Below, one piece after another: positions 34,044 to 47,400 of a stretch of DNA of 64,000 nt (position 1 is its first letter; each line of letters starts with the position of its first letter). Under the pieces are notes generated by a model. That model had not been told where the DNA came from and searched no databases. It worked only from the letters and a program-made list of their open reading frames with translations. The position numbers and the translations under genes are program-made. Source of the DNA: Episyrphus balteatus (Eukaryota; Arthropoda; Insecta; Diptera; Syrphidae); assembly GCF_945859705.1 (NCBI RefSeq), contig NC_079135.1:26172179-26236178 (forward strand), written 5' to 3'.

Positions 34044-34917
34044 ATGGACACAAAAGTTGATATGAGTGGCGACATGAATGTCCCAAATCAAGATTCCAAA
34101 TCACAAATAGACTTTTCAAGGTATAATATTCATGTAGACAAAACAATTAATTAAACAAAAAAAAAAAACAATAATTGCAGCAACAGCAATTAGTCATCTC
34201 CCCTCTCAACTGTCTACAAAACAAACAATACAAAAATACCAAACTAAAACGTATTTTAATTTATTTTTGTTTTTTTGATTATTTTTATAGTTTTACACAA
34301 TTCAGCAAAGTTCCAAGTATTGGAGAGCTAATACAAACGATTCGCCAATCAATAAGACCATGGTCGGAATTCTTGCATACACAGAATTTCAAGACAGTGG
34401 CTAGTATGCCACGTCTATCGACACGATTCTTAAGAAATCTTTCCTATTTTCAAAGCAATTACATACTGATTTTTATCATTTTGATGATATACTGTTTGTA
34501 AGAATATGAATGTTTTTTAAAAATTAGGGGCAACTCTTAAGACTTTTTCATTTTATAGAATCACTTCGCCATTGGTACTAATTGTTCTAGCTGCATCTGC
34601 TTATATTTGCCATAGAGTGCGCAAAGCTGCAACACAATTTACAGTGTTCGATAGAACATTAACAACCAAACAACAATACATCATCATCAGCTTAGCTTCG
34701 ATGCCGGTTCTTTATTTAGCTGGAGCAGGTGAACTTATGTTTTGGACTTTGGGTATAATTTTTCTAACGTTTCTGGTACAAAAATTTTGTAATAATGCTC
34801 TTATTTTTTTTCTTTTTAGGAGCTTCATGTTTTGTTATTTCCTTGCATGCAATATTCTACAATATTGACGCAATTGTTACCGAAGACACAGAAGGTTTCT
34901 TATCGGAAGTTGTTTAG
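34044..34917 (+). CDS. Prenylated Rab acceptor (PRA1/RABAC1 family)
   Basis: Four exons: 34044-34120, 34291-34497, 34559-34728 and 34820-34917; 183 aa, all GT-AG with matching phases. A short polar N-terminus is followed by the PRA1 domain. It contains RPWSEFL and an ARNLSYF-like segment (FLRNLSYFQSNYILIFIILMI), a hydrophobic hairpin, a polar loop, and then two more hydrophobic segments (about residues 125-165). The tail is acidic (EDTEGF). PRA1 proteins are Golgi/ER membrane proteins that bind prenylated Rabs and oppose GDI extraction. This is the fly orthologue of RABAC1 by recalled similarity. It lies on the opposite strand to the mre11 cluster, between an mre11 fragment and an mre11 pseudogene. 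Confidence 0.9.
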
Positions 34918-35454
34918 ATTTTAATTTATTTCTTTTTCTCCATTAACTATATGTAGATACTCGTACTTTATACGAGTACTTGTCTATTAACCTATTATAT
35001 TCTATAAATCTGTATAATATTTACATCACCCAAAAAATTTATCTTTAGAATTTAGTATTAAAAAAAAAAAACTTTTGAACCACAGAAATTCACAATTTGC
35101 TTTTTCTTATAATGTTTTTCGTTTTTTTTTTGTCGGTGAAAATACAATTTAAAAGAAGCATAAATCTCTTATCAAGAGTGCTTGTAACAAAGCAACATTT
35201 AAGATAAACGTTTCCTTTGACTGGGCCGGATCTAGATTGCCAATTTCAAAATAGTTTAAACTATATATTTGTTATATTGCGAAAAGGTATTAGAGTTGAA
35301 TAAACTTAGAAGAAGTATAGAATATTTGTGTCAAATGATTTTGTATGCTCTTAACGATATTAGTTAGTTTTCTGTCACAAATGGATACACCCTATGCCTA
35401 TTTTGTTTAGTAATATTTTAAGTAACAATGATTGAAAAAAAAAATAGAACACGA

Positions 35455-35650
35455 ACTGTTGGTATGTAATAGGAGATATCCTGAGAACTCCGTCAAAAAG
35501 GCTATATCATGCAACGCTCCACCGAAGTAGGAACAAAGGTAGGCCTAAAAACTCATGGTACAAGCGAATGCAAAAACACCAGCATTAATTTGGCCTCAGA
35601 AATTGAACAGTACAAAAACCTTGAGTCTTGCCGCGGATTTCTGAAGTCAA
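35455..35650 (+). pseudogene. LINE reverse-transcriptase C-terminal fragment
   Basis: The + strand translates as GDILRTPSKRLYHATLHR followed by NKGRPKNSWYKRM, the characteristic 'RGRPK.W' tail of many insect LINE polyproteins. Stops follow. It is a small decayed fragment. Confidence 0.6.
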
Positions 35651-35765
35651 CCCGGCGAACCCCACAGGCGGATCACTAGTGTAAAGCAGATACATGGGAG
35701 AGCTAGGGGATCATCATAGCTACATAGCGATAATAATAGCGCCGAATAAAAGGAAGAAGAAGATG

Positions 35766-35932
35766 GAAAATGGTGTTCGGGAGAATGGCTCCCAATCGAA
35801 ACATTTCCCAGAAAATCGTTCGTTTTTCGTTTTAATTTTGTTCAGTTTTCGTTTATAATGATGAAAAAGCAAAATGAGAGAGAAATTTCCCGAAGATTTT
35901 TGATTGGGAGCCCTTCTCCTGAACACATTTCT
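35766..35932. mobile_element. Inverted-repeat MITE
   Basis: GTTCGGGAGAATGGCTCCCAATC on the left is mirrored by GATTGGGAGCCCTTCTCCTGAAC on the right. Related to the fragment near 10915-11110. Confidence 0.65.
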
Positions 35933-36284
35933 TTAGGAGTTTTTATTTATAATGGGGCTGATTAGTACAACACATGTTCCGTTTTCTTTTATAATCAGCA
36001 AAACATCGAGCAAATTTTTGTCAAATTACAAATATTTGTGCGTTTCACTCAGAACAAATGAACATAGACAAATCCAGCCCATAAAATTTTCAACGGTATG
36101 CTAGACCAATTTTCTAAAGCGAAACTTGTTTGGAATCGCTTTTTTTTTATTTTGTTCCCTTTTGATCCTTCATTCCTAACAAAACGGGAAAATCTCTCTT
36201 TCTTAAAAAAAAAAAGAAAATTGGCGGAGAATCGATAATAGATAAAATATAAATCCTGAGTAAATATTTTTGTTTTTAAATATG

Positions 36285-37075
36285 TACTTACAGAAAAATA
36301 GTGTCTGCTACATTCGCTCATGTTTTTCTGACCATCCTGAAGCACATTTCAGAGAAAAACTAAATACTTGAAGTTTCGTAATTTCATCGACTTCATCAAA
36401 ATATCGATTAACAACATTCTAGACTTTTGTTTCAATCTCGATTTCCTCTTCTTGAATTTATTTGAAAGACCATTTTTATCAAGATCTTTTGTTTTGAATT
36501 TTGTTTTCTTGACAAGTTTTTGGAAGACAACATCAACTGGGTTGGTATTCTAAGGAAGATAGAAGACAAATAAATTCAAGTTATCCCTTTCTTCCATTTC
36601 GGGATAATATCTTACCGAGTATGTACTCTCTCATTGTACTGTTGACCAAACCGAATGGCTTGGATCATTTGGGATTCATCACTAAAATTAATTCTCAAAC
36701 GTATCAGAGATAGTTTGTGTTGTTTGGGTTAACTGCCATATGAGGTTAAACACCTACAAAATTGATAACAAACATGCATTCAGAAAAGCATTTTCTTAGC
36801 CAATTTCACCACAATAATTTGAATCACTAGTCGATACGCAGCGCCGCCGGGTACTGATTTGTGCTTCTTAGCTGGGATCCTTCTCGCAATAACTCAATTG
36901 AATTATAATATAAACAATATTTTCTTACTTAAAATTTTAAACGAAAAATAAATAAATTACGGAATAACCAACAACGAAAAGCAGGCAGAAATACAAAAAA
37001 AACGCAACTGAATAGATATTGTGTGTTCAAAATTATGTTTTTTGTGTTCTATGAATAAAGTTCAATAACTTCTAG
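36285..37075 (-). pseudogene. mre11 pseudogene C (truncated, with stops)
   Basis: Contains a degenerate exon 4 (about 36285-36553; a GAG codon has become TAG), the 3' end of exon 3 (about 36610-36830), and then, after a large deletion, exon 1/5'UTR-like sequence up to about 37075. The junction near AATTTGAATCAC-TAGTCGATAC is shared with pseudogene D, so both descend from one deleted ancestor. Catalytic exons are missing. Confidence 0.8.
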
Positions 37076-37158
37076 ATTTCAAGCAGAAATATGAGAACAT
37101 TGATTCTGGATATCGCTTGCACGAATAAGTTAGTTCAATTTAATGATATGAAAACTTT

Positions 37159-37164
37159 TTTATT
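37159..37164 (-). terminator. Polyadenylation signal of mre11 copy A
   Basis: AATAAA on the - strand about 40 bp past the stop codon, in the same relative place as in copy B. Confidence 0.55.
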
Positions 37165-37201
37165 TAACGTTTAAAAAACAGTAAAAAAAATATAGCAAAG
37201 C

Positions 37202-39601
37202 TTATTCAGAATCTGAAGAAATATCATAGACTACTTTAGGTGCACTTCTTGTTCTAGATGACTTCCGTTGATTCATAGCATCGAGTAGTGTTGGTTGCCT
37301 CGCGGATGTTTCCTATAAGATATATTAATGTTTTTTATTCCACAATCTTGAAAGATATTTTTTTTCTTAACTTACTGATTCCATTGAAATATCCAATTGA
37401 GGCATGGCTCTTGCACCCCTACCTCTACCTCTACCACCTCTTCCCGATCCTCTTGCTTGTTTTCTTCCTCGTGATGTTGTTGGTTCAGGTGTGCTTTCAT
37501 CATCATCGTCAGTCATCATGTCAGTTGCCTTTGTTTTGCGGGATCCAGGGGTTCTCTTTTTGAATAAATTTTCATGCAAGCCATCTTCGTAACTAACTTT
37601 ATTAGTAGTACCAAGTTTATCGAATAATTTTATAATTTCCTCATAGTTTTCCGTTTGATTGTCTCGAAAAACTTTAAGTTCATTATCAATGTCATTTTCA
37701 CTGGCAAGTTCGGACATCAAATGATCAACGGCCATTGTTTGGTATATCCTATCGATGAAGTTCAAGAAGTAAGAAGTAAGCTATTGATACTTTTATTGGT
37801 AGTATTAATGGTATTAATTATGTGATACTGATGATGATGAAATCGGAATGATAGTGACAACAGATGAAGCCTTAATATATTAGTTTTTGTCGCTGGATGC
37901 TATTGATTTTGTTATTTTCTAAATTTTAATTTATTGCTGGGTTAAACTTGTTACTACTTACTGGAGAATAGTGTCTGCAGCATTTGCATCATTTTTCTCA
38001 ACCATCCTGAAGCACATTTCAGACAGAACTTTCGGACTAATTACTTGAAGTTTTTTGTCTTCGTCGACTTCATCAAAATATCGATCAACAACATCCTCAA
38101 CTTTTGTTTCACTCTCGACTTCCTCTCTATTAAAAGCATTCGACATGGCATCTTTATCACAATCCATTGCCTCAAATTTTTTTTTCTTGACAAGTTTTTT
38201 GAAGACAACAGCATCAGCTGGATTGGCAATCTGGGGAAGTTAGACATAAACGCATTAGAGTGACCTTTTTTTCTATTAAAAACTTACTCTTTCATTGTAC
38301 TGTTGGCCAAATCGAATGGCATTAAACATCTGGGCTTCATCATTATAAATAATTCTCAAACGAATCAGAGGTAATTTGGGTTGTTTTGGATGGTTGGTGA
38401 GACGTTCTTCTGCTCGCTTAATCATTTCCTCCATTTTCTCTTTTGCTAAATTCTGCACCTTCTCAGCGGCATCAGCTTGATCTAATCCATATTCCTCCGA
38501 GAAATCACTCAGAGTTATCGACTCAAAGATAAATGGACGCACAGTTTTCAAAGGCAATGGTTGGATTTGAAATTGTTTTTTCCTAATTTGAAGGATTGCT
38601 ACATTTTTCTGCAAAGATTCACCTTCTTTCAATGATGTTACCACCGAAGATCCAGGTTGAGTAACAAAGAAATTCTTCTTTGTGTTAACTTCGGCTTCAA
38701 TGCGACAATCATGTTCATGACCCCAAATTATCAAATCCAAAAAATCTGGAAGAATCTCTTCGGGAATATATTCCTTCCTTCCTCGATCAACACGATTCTG
38801 ATGAATAACCATGAGATTGAACCATTCTCCTGCGGATTCATCAGGTTGTTCCATTATAACTTTGCCCGCTTGAAGAAGGCGACACAAACGTGGATCGGAT
38901 ATATGAGAAAGACCATAAAGAGCAATTTGGGTTTCGCCTTTCTTTAACAAAATCGGTTTGATTTCAACTTGACTGAGATCGGTACAGCGACCAAAGTAGT
39001 TTATTAGACCTGCAGTGGCTAGAATATTAAGAGCACTGAGATTCTCTAATCCAATTGGATCATCACGATATCCATGAATTGAAAATACTGGAATGGATAC
39101 ATTAATATTGGGATCTTCGTAGTTTACCGATTGATTTAGAGCGTCATGGAACGCCAGAGACTGGTCGGACAGAAACTCAACAGATATTGGTCTATCTCCA
39201 AGCGTATATTGTCGCAAGAGCTTAAAGCATCTATAAAATGGATAACAAACTCTGACACTATAAACCTAGTAACATGCGAACTTACTTGTTCAAGGTATTT
39301 TGACTGGGAGTAGCATCATGGAACAAATTTCCGCCCAAAAGAATGAAATCAACATCTTTCTCAACGGCAAGTTCTAGAATTTCTTCGAATGTAATAAAGC
39401 TATCGTTTCCTATAGTGCAACATAAACAAATGCATTTTAATAGCGAATTTCAGCACAAAAATATGAGTCATAAATCGTTAAGCCGAGTGTTAATTTATTC
39501 TGTTCACCTCTTATTTGATCCTTTTCGCAATAACCCAAATGGTTATCCGTGGCAATCATAATATTAACAATATTTTCATATTGATCGGATGGAGTGGACA
39601 T
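37202..39601 (-). CDS. mre11: Mre11 paralogue A, predicted nuclease-dead
   Basis: Six exons: 39508-39601, 39286-39409, 38288-39230, 37962-38230, 37376-37748, 37202-37312. Every junction has GT-AG signals and compatible phase; the frame is 637 aa. Order: calcineurin-like phosphoesterase domain (about 10-275), capping/DNA-binding domain, acidic linker, Gly/Arg-rich GRGRG region (about 580), and C-terminal acidic tail DISSDSE. Retained ligands are TDNHLG (Asp19, His21), VIHQNR (His216) and WGHEH (His244, His246). However, motif GGD is GGN (residue 59) and motif GNHD is GYRD (residues 127-128). These correspond to human Asp60, Asn128 and His129, needed for metal binding and catalysis. The Mre11-Rad50-Nbs complex processes double-strand breaks; this copy could at most be structural or regulatory. 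Whether it is expressed is unknown. Confidence 0.88.
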
Positions 39602-39925
39602 TTTGAACAAATAAATAAACAACTACGAAATGCAGGCAGGTAACAAAAAACAAAACTGCATAGACTAGGTCTGAAGTGCGTTCTATTATGCACCAATGTT
39701 AACTATTGTCAACAATTGCAATACACAGACATTATAAATGTAATATATTGCGCATGCTGTCTGGGCATCAGATGACAGATTATAGACGAAACAAAATCTT
39801 AAGAGAGTTTGACATGCATTTTGCTTTGGTAGTTATAAGTCTCCCCCAATAGATGGCGGGAATTTATTTTGAAATTTAATGCAATTTCCGGTATAGAACT
39901 GTTAAAAATAAATGAGTTTTGAAAT
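39602..39925 (-). promoter_or_regulatory. Duplicated 5' flank of mre11 copy A
   Basis: Homologous to the 5' flank of copy B (about 55204-55735): both contain AATAGATGGCG...AATTTATTTTGAAATTTAA and TCCGGTATAGA segments. Copy A therefore kept upstream sequence, probably including the promoter, when it duplicated. Confidence 0.65.
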
Positions 39926-40059
39926 GTAGAAATTCTTGAGTTTAGGTCGATTCTTGCTCAGGTCTCAAGATTTGTTAGACCCAGGGAATTGAATATTTAA
40001 AGAAAAAAAAAGAGTTTCCCAATCCAAAAAACAGTAGTAACTCCTTTTTTCCGAAAATA

Positions 40060-40618
40060 AAGGGTGGTCCAACTTAATCGCATGGTGTTTAATGAAACAA
40101 AAATTTTTCATAGGATTATGTTAATATTTTTTATTATGATAGAAGAATCTGTGGCAATTATGTGTGGGACCAAATAACGGACAAATGCTCGCCACGGCTT
40201 CGGTGGCATACCTTTCTAAGATGGTCCATATTCTCAATGACTTTAATGTGACGAATTATCCCATCCTTTAGCTCAAGAATTTTTCTTGACTTATTGACCT
40301 TCACGTACGATTTATTGATGAAAAGCCGATGCATCCACAAAAAGTGAATATTTGGTGCGGTTTATGAGTTAGGATCGCACTTCTTCGAAAATGAAGTCGG
40401 CCAAGCAGTTATGGTATTCGAATGGTGTTCGCTATCGCGATGAGATAACGGCCTTCTTGTGACCAGAAATTGATAATATGGACATGGCAGATATGTGTTT
40501 CCAACACATCTGATAGGGGTATACTCCCGAAGCTGTGGCGAGCATTAATTGCCATAGCTTCTTCTATCATAATAACAAATTCTAAGATAATTTTCTGTAT
40601 TTCCGTTGGACCACCCTT
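40060..40618 (+). mobile_element. Degenerate mariner-type element
   Basis: Ends AAGGGTGGTCCAAC and GTTGGACCACCCTT, flanked by TA on each side (40058-40059, 40619-40620). The + strand from about 40308 reads DEKPMHPQKVNIWCGL, then (with stops and shifts) ENEVGQAV-like, EIDNMDM and QH-type blocks of a mariner-family DDE transposase. The left part is an inverted duplicate of the right part (GTGGCGAGCATT...). Inactive. Confidence 0.78.
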
Positions 40619-40760
40619 TACAAGTAAATTTTTAATTGGGGGGCTCCTTCAAATTTAACTCTCCAAAAATTTCATTCTAAGTTGAACCGATATTGTCGAC
40701 AGGTTGAATCGATTTTGCTATTTTCGCAATCATATTATCATGCTGAATAACTATTTTTTT

Positions 40761-41340
40761 ACTTACTGAGAAATAGTGTGTCCAGGGAGTTCATTATTTT
40801 TCTTAACCATCCTGTAGAACACTTTGGAGAACTTTTGAATTAATTACTTGAAATTTCTTATCTCGACTTCATCCACACCACTCTGTAATACTTGTTTTTT
40901 GAGAGCATTTGACATAGCATCTTTATTAACATTTTTAGTCTCAACAGCATCACCTGGATTTGCAATCTAAGAAAAATAGAAAACAATCAAATTAAACAGA
41001 TTCTTTCATTCGTTTAGGTAAATAACTTATTTTTTCATTATATTATTGACAAAACCGAATGGTATCTGCAGTTTATTTATATTATTGAAAATAATTCTCA
41101 AACGGATTAGAGGTAGTTGAGACTTGTAAGAGGTTCTATACTCGTTTAATCACTTCTTACATTTTCAAGAATTTGAATCAGTAGTCGATACATAGGGTAC
41201 CAATCCGTTGTTCCTTCAATGGCAATCATTATATTACCAATATTTCCAGGTAGTGTGAAAATTTGAAAAAGTTGGTAGCAAATTAGAAAATACCTATAAA
41301 ACTACGAAATGCAGACAAAAAACACAACTGTTCAGATAAT
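40761..41340 (-). pseudogene. mre11 pseudogene D (truncated)
   Basis: Degenerate exon 4 (about 40765-40970), exon 3 3' end (about 41030-41165), the same deletion junction as pseudogene C (AATTTGAATCAGTAGTCGATAC), then exon 1-like sequence (ATGGCAATCATTATATTACC) and 5'UTR-like sequence. Shorter and more diverged than C in exon 4. No open frame. Confidence 0.78.
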
Positions 41341-41472
41341 TTTTTTTTTTTAATTTTAAGAACATCTAGATTTTAAATGTAAATATGAGAAGAATCTGAT
41401 TGAATTTGGAAGTAACTTCGAGTAATAACTTAGATATATTTAATGGAATGAAAACTTTTTTTATTTAACGAA

Positions 41473-41478
41473 TTTATT
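41473..41478 (-). terminator. Polyadenylation signal of mre11 copy B
   Basis: AATAAA on the - strand about 21 bp past the stop. Confidence 0.55.
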
Positions 41479-41498
41479 TAACAAAAAAATAACAAAAC

Positions 41499-44400
41499 TT
41501 ATTCAGAATCTGAAGAAATATCATAGACTACTTTAGGTGCAGCTCTTATTCTAGATGACTTCTGCATAGCATCGAGCAATGTTGGTTGCCTTGTAGATGT
41601 ATTTGTTTTCTAGAAAATTCAATATTAATTTTTTTTCAACAATCTTGAAAGAGATTTTTAGTTCTAATCTTACTGATCCCATTGAAATATCCAATTGAGG
41701 CATGGTTCTAGCACCCCTACTTCCTCTACCACCTCGTGCCGCTCCTCTGCCTCGTCCTCTTCCTCGTGTTGTTGAAGTTGTTGGTGGTGGTGTGCTTTCA
41801 TCGTCATCGTCAATGATGTCAAATGTAGCTTTAGTTTTGCGAGATGCTGGGGCTTTCTTTTCGGGCAGTTTTTCCGACAAACCAAAAATCGAATCGACAT
41901 CTTCGTTTCTAACTTTCTTTGTAGTACCACGTTCTTCGAGCAATTTTATAATTTTTTCGTGGTTTTCCGCTCCATTGTCGCGACACGCTTTAAGTTCATC
42001 GTCAATGTTATCTTCATTGGGAAGTTTGGTCATTAAATGATCAACGGCCATTTCTTGGAATAATCTATCGAATAAGTGAAGTAAGTGAGCTATTGGTACT
42101 TTTGTCGATAGGGCTTATAACATAAACGTTGAATCTAGCTCCTCCTTGGACCATTTTATGATTGAAAAGGTAATACTATTGTAATTACAAAAAGAATGCT
42201 AAACATCTGGAGATACAATTTCAGTCAAATGCTTATTTTTATCGAAACCCAAGATTTCACCAATGAAAAGTCGCAAGAATTTAACCAAGGAATTTTCGGA
42301 ACCGCTCTGAATATATTTTCTATCAACGAGTTGGTGGCATTGGTTTTCGAAAAATTTCAAGTGGTTACCTTAACTAAATTGGGTTTTTCAAAAGCTATTT
42401 CTCCGAAAATTTTCATTCGGAATTGAAATGATATTGAAAACAGATGGAAGACAATACTAGACTCTTCAAACAACAACTTAATCAAACATAGTGATTAATT
42501 TATTTTCTAAATTTTAAATTAGAGCTGATTTAAAAATTGGTACTTACTGAAGAATAGTATCCGCTGCATTTGCATCATTTTTCTCAACCATCCTGAAGCA
42601 CATTTCAGACAGAACTTTCGAACTAATTACTTGAAGTTTCTTATCTTCGTCGACTTCATCAAAATATCGATCAACAACATCCTCGACCTTTGCCTCACTT
42701 TCAACTTCCTCCTTTTTGAAAGCATTCGACATGGCATCTTTATCAAAATCTTTAGTCTCAAACTTTGTTTTCTTGATAATTTTTTTAAAGACTACAGCAT
42801 CAGCTGGATTGGCAATCTATGGAAGAAAAAATAGAAGAGAAGCATTAAAGGTACCCATACCCATTCTTCCTATAAAGTACTTACTCTTTCATTGTACTGT
42901 TGGCCAAACCGAATGGCATTAAACATCTGGGCTTCATCATTATAAATAATTCTTAAACGAATCAGAGGTAGTTTGGGTTGTTTTGGATGGTCAGTGAGAC
43001 GTTCTCCTGCTCGCTTAATCATTTCTTCCATCTTCTCTTTTGCTAAATTCTGCACCTTCTCAGCGGCATCAGCCTGATCGAATCCATGTTCTTCCGAGAA
43101 ATCACTCAGAGTTATCGATTCGAAAATAAATGGACGCACAGTTTTCAAAGGCAATGGTTTAATTTGGAATTGCTTATTCAGAATTTGAAGGATTGCTACA
43201 TTTTTCTGTAAAGATTCACCTTCTGCCAATGATGTTGCTACTGAAGAACCTGGTTGAGTTACAAAGAAATTCTTCTTTGTATTAACTTCGGCTTCAATGC
43301 GGCAATCATGTTCATGACCCCAAAGTATCAAATCCAAAAAATCTGGAAGAATCTCTTCGGGAATATAGTTTTTCCTTCCTCGATCGGCACGATTCTGATG
43401 AATAACCATCAGATTGAACCACTCTCCTGCGGATTCATCAGGCTGTTCCATTATAACTTTACCCGATTGGAAGAGACGGCATAAGCGGGCATCGGATATG
43501 TGCGAAAGGCCATAGAGAGCTATTTGGGTTTCGCCTTTTTTCAACAAAATTGGATTGATATCAACTTGACTGAGATCGGTCCAGCGACCAAAGTAGTTGA
43601 TAAGACCTGTAGTAGCTAGAATGTTTAGGGCACTGAGATTCCCCAAACCAATTGGATCATCATGATTGCCATGAATAGAAAATACTGGAATGGATACGTT
43701 TATGTTGGGATCTTCGTAGTTAACAGTTTGATTTAGAGCGTCATGGAACGCCAGAGACTGATCGGATAGGAACTCAACAGATATTGGTCTGTCCCCTAGC
43801 GTATACTGTCGCAGGAGCTTTAAACATCTATACAATGAGAATAACAAACTCTGATACTAAGAACCTGATAGTATAAACACTGCGCGTCACTTGAATAGAA
43901 ACAACAATTTTGCTAAGAAAATAGCGATTGGCGCTTTGGTGGGGTAATTCAGCAGATTTTTGATTTTGCATTTTCAAAGAGGAACTTTTGCCATTAGGCA
44001 TTACAGAAAATGCATAAATAGAATCTAACATTGAAAATGCACTTGCACTATGCAAAATCGCGAAAGATATAGGAAAATTTGCCAAATTCGGTTGACAATA
44101 TTTTGAAAATAACGTATCCTAGTGATTGAATATAAAAAAAATTCCTTCACTTGGTCGCTAGCTAAAATCTACTAAAAAAGTAGTTGTACGACGGGCATTA
44201 AGGCTTTAGAAATAATAAAACAAAATGCTCGTTTATTAAAAATCTAACGGCCGATTTCTTCACATTAGTCCTAAGCCAGCTTAGTACCCGGTCTAGCTAG
44301 ACCAGGGGTCGAACTACGGCATACGTTCGTTATCGTATGGTTGCTATGTGTCTCTATCTTTTTGTTTTGATTAAATAGAGAGAGAAATAGTAAAAACGTT

Positions 44401-47400
44401 AACGTATGATCGTAATCGTGTGCGGTGATACGACCCCAGGTCCTAGCTCTGGTACTCGGTCCTAACAAAAAGTTAGTACCTACCTAACGGCCGATTTCTT
44501 CACAGAGTCCTAGCGCTAATACTGGTCCTAGTCCTAAAGTTAGTACCCAAATCGGTATCAACTCATTTCTTCACTCAAGTACTAAGTCCTAAAACTGTCA
44601 GTTTAGGACCGAGTACTAGTTAGGACTCGGTACTAGCTAGCTCCTCAAAATCAGCTAAGACTTGGTTATTATACCAATCGTTAGTACTCAAATCGGTACC
44701 AAGTGATTTCTTCACAAAAGTTCTATGCCCTAGTACTGTCAAATTGGTACCGATTTTTACTTAGGACTTCGTTAAAGTTAGAACCTAAAAATCGGTAGTC
44801 TAGCGGTTAGTACTCGAATAAAAGCAAAGGATTTTATTCTTTTTAAGAGAAATCTGACAGATTTATTAATATCTTGGGTGCTGTTTCGCTTGTTACGTGA
44901 TTTTTTGGTCATTTTAATGATTTCAGCGATTTTTAAAATATTACCAAAATTACCTGAAATGACGAATGCAATTCCGGAACCGGAGGAATAAACAAGAGAA
45001 TACTTCTTGGTGAAGAAGTTCCAAAAAAGTTCGATGTTCCTAAAAGTGACAACCAAGATGGTCTTTAAATTGCTCGACCTGTTAGCCACATTACACTCTC
45101 ACTAATACACCTCGGACTTGTCTATAAATCATGATAAAATATTGCGAGTTGCATTTTATTAAAAAAAAAAAGACAATATAAGGACTGCGTTCTTTTAAAT
45201 TATTCTTTTTATTAAAATTATTTTATTTATGTACATACACATGTATGTAGGTACAAACTTCTATGAAAGCGTCGTTAACTTAATATAGGTCTGCTGCATT
45301 AAGGTTGGCGATCCGTTTATACTTCGGAGTACTTGTATGAAACCTTCCTCGTTTTTGGTCACCTGCATTTCAGAATTGCTTACATTACCCAGATCACAGC
45401 ATTCATGAATTAATTCTTGACTGTGAAATTTCTTGATAAACGAATCGAATTTGTTTTGCTTGTTGGTTTCTTGTTACGTTTGACCACATTTGTTTTAAAA
45501 TTTTTTTGATATTCCTTTTATTATTTTCTACGTTTTTTCTTTCTTTATTTTGGTAAAATCTCTTAAATATGAAAATAAATTATTTCAAATATCAAAATTA
45601 ATTATTTCACACATCAAAATATTGTCAGACTGACAGTTAGACCAGTTTTATACGTATTATTTCTTAGGACTGCGTTGTGAACTTAGATCAGGTCCTATAT
45701 ATGTGAAGAAATGCCCGGGTCCTAACTTTTCCTTAGGACCGAGTACTAGTGCTAGTACCTGGTCTAGCTAGACCGGGTACTAAGCTGACTTAGGACTTAT
45801 GTGAAGAAATTGGCCGTAAGCATTTCTTCACATTTATACCTAGGACCTGATCTAAGTGGTCCTAAGAAATAATTCGTATAAAACTGGTCTAACTGTCATT
45901 TTGACAATATTTTGTTATTTGAAATTATTATATCTCGATATTTCAAGAAATAAAACAAAACAAATAGACAAAAAACACAAGATTAATGATATCACCGTTG
46001 AGAAAATATTAAACAAAATTATAAAAGGCCAAATAAGAAAAGAAATTAAAGTTTAATCAAGAAGTGTCAAAATCAAAAATGGAAAGTTCAAATTGGAAAA
46101 GCTAATAACCAGATTACCAACAAAAAACGAGAGATTTCTTCAATATTCTGGGCTAGAAACGGATGAACCACCAGGAAGAATAATTATATGTTAAGAAATA
46201 ACAAAAACAGTTTGCATTTATGTACATAGATGTGTAGTGTACATACATATTTCAATAAAAATAACAGTTCTTAAAGGCGCATTTATTTTTTAACCATGGC
46301 TTGTACAACATAGTACAAAGCTATTTGTAAATATAGGCTATTGATTATGTCATTTAGAAAGGAACTAAGACGTTCACGGGTTTTTATTGCAGGAATCGTT
46401 CAATGGGTTATAAAAGAACATAAAACCGCGGAGTGCTATTAAATGAGAGGGTGGAAACTGAAGATAGGGGTGTAAAAGCCCCCTTTTTGGTTTTTTTCAA
46501 TATATCTCGTAAACCGAGCAAAATTTTAGTATATTGCTCTCAAAACTTTTTGTAGAGAATTGAATTTCCTATTAGAATAATGTTTTTTAAAAATTGAAAA
46601 AAAAAAATTTCCATACCAAAATAGTCGAAACAATCATAAAAAAAATATCAAAAAAATCGATTTTTTGAGTTTTTTTGCTTTTTTAGTTGTACATTTTTTT
46701 TGGGTTGAGATAGACTTAAACATTGCTCCAAAGAAAAAAAGAAGATTAAATTTCCTTCAAAACCCTGTACTCACTAAATTTTTTCATTGAAAGTTAACCG
46801 AAGTATGGCCATTTTAATCTATCTTTTTTTCGCATTTTTAGTTTTACTCAAGTAAAACAGAAACATTTGAGGGGAAAGTACGATAACTTATTAGAATAAT
46901 GAATTAAAACACAAACTTCATTCAGGACATTGATATTTTAATGTTGCTTCTTTGAATTTTACACAGCGAATGAATATAAGAATGAATGAGATTGAATGAG
47001 AATGAAACACAATGGTATATTTCTTAGAAAAATCTTTTTCGGGGAATTACCCGATATCGTTACAAATTTGAATTGAAAGCAAAGCCTACTCAACTGAAAT
47101 ATTTATATTTTGAATTTACATCCAATAGCCGCCCTCAAAATATAAACATTTTAGCTTTATACAACTTAAACAAAATTAGTATTAATTCAAAATATTATGT
47201 TATGATAAAATTTACAATACAAATGTTATTGTTGAATACAAACTAAAAATTGATTTCATTAATAAATAAATAAAATTAAATTTGCTTTTTGTTTATGGAA
47301 ATGAATGTTTTAAATATGTGATGAATAAATAATAAAATAATGAAACTTCAGAGTTGATTTTTATTCTTCTAAGCCAAGATTAAAGATGATTTCCCGAAAC

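Larger units (their letters stand above)
34918..36284. other. Intergenic DNA with LINE and MITE remnants
   Basis: 3' flank of the PRA1 gene, a LINE tail fragment (35455-35650), an inverted-repeat element (35766-35932), and otherwise nothing recognised. Confidence 0.6.

Noticed and set aside
37288..37592. Frames on the + strand across mre11 exon 5
   Set aside because: Shadows of the Gly/Arg-rich coding exon on the other strand.
45289..45480. Possible coding exon on the - strand (HECCDLGN-like reading)
   Set aside because: Inside a Harbinger-like element, no splice sites or known domain, so not called as a gene.
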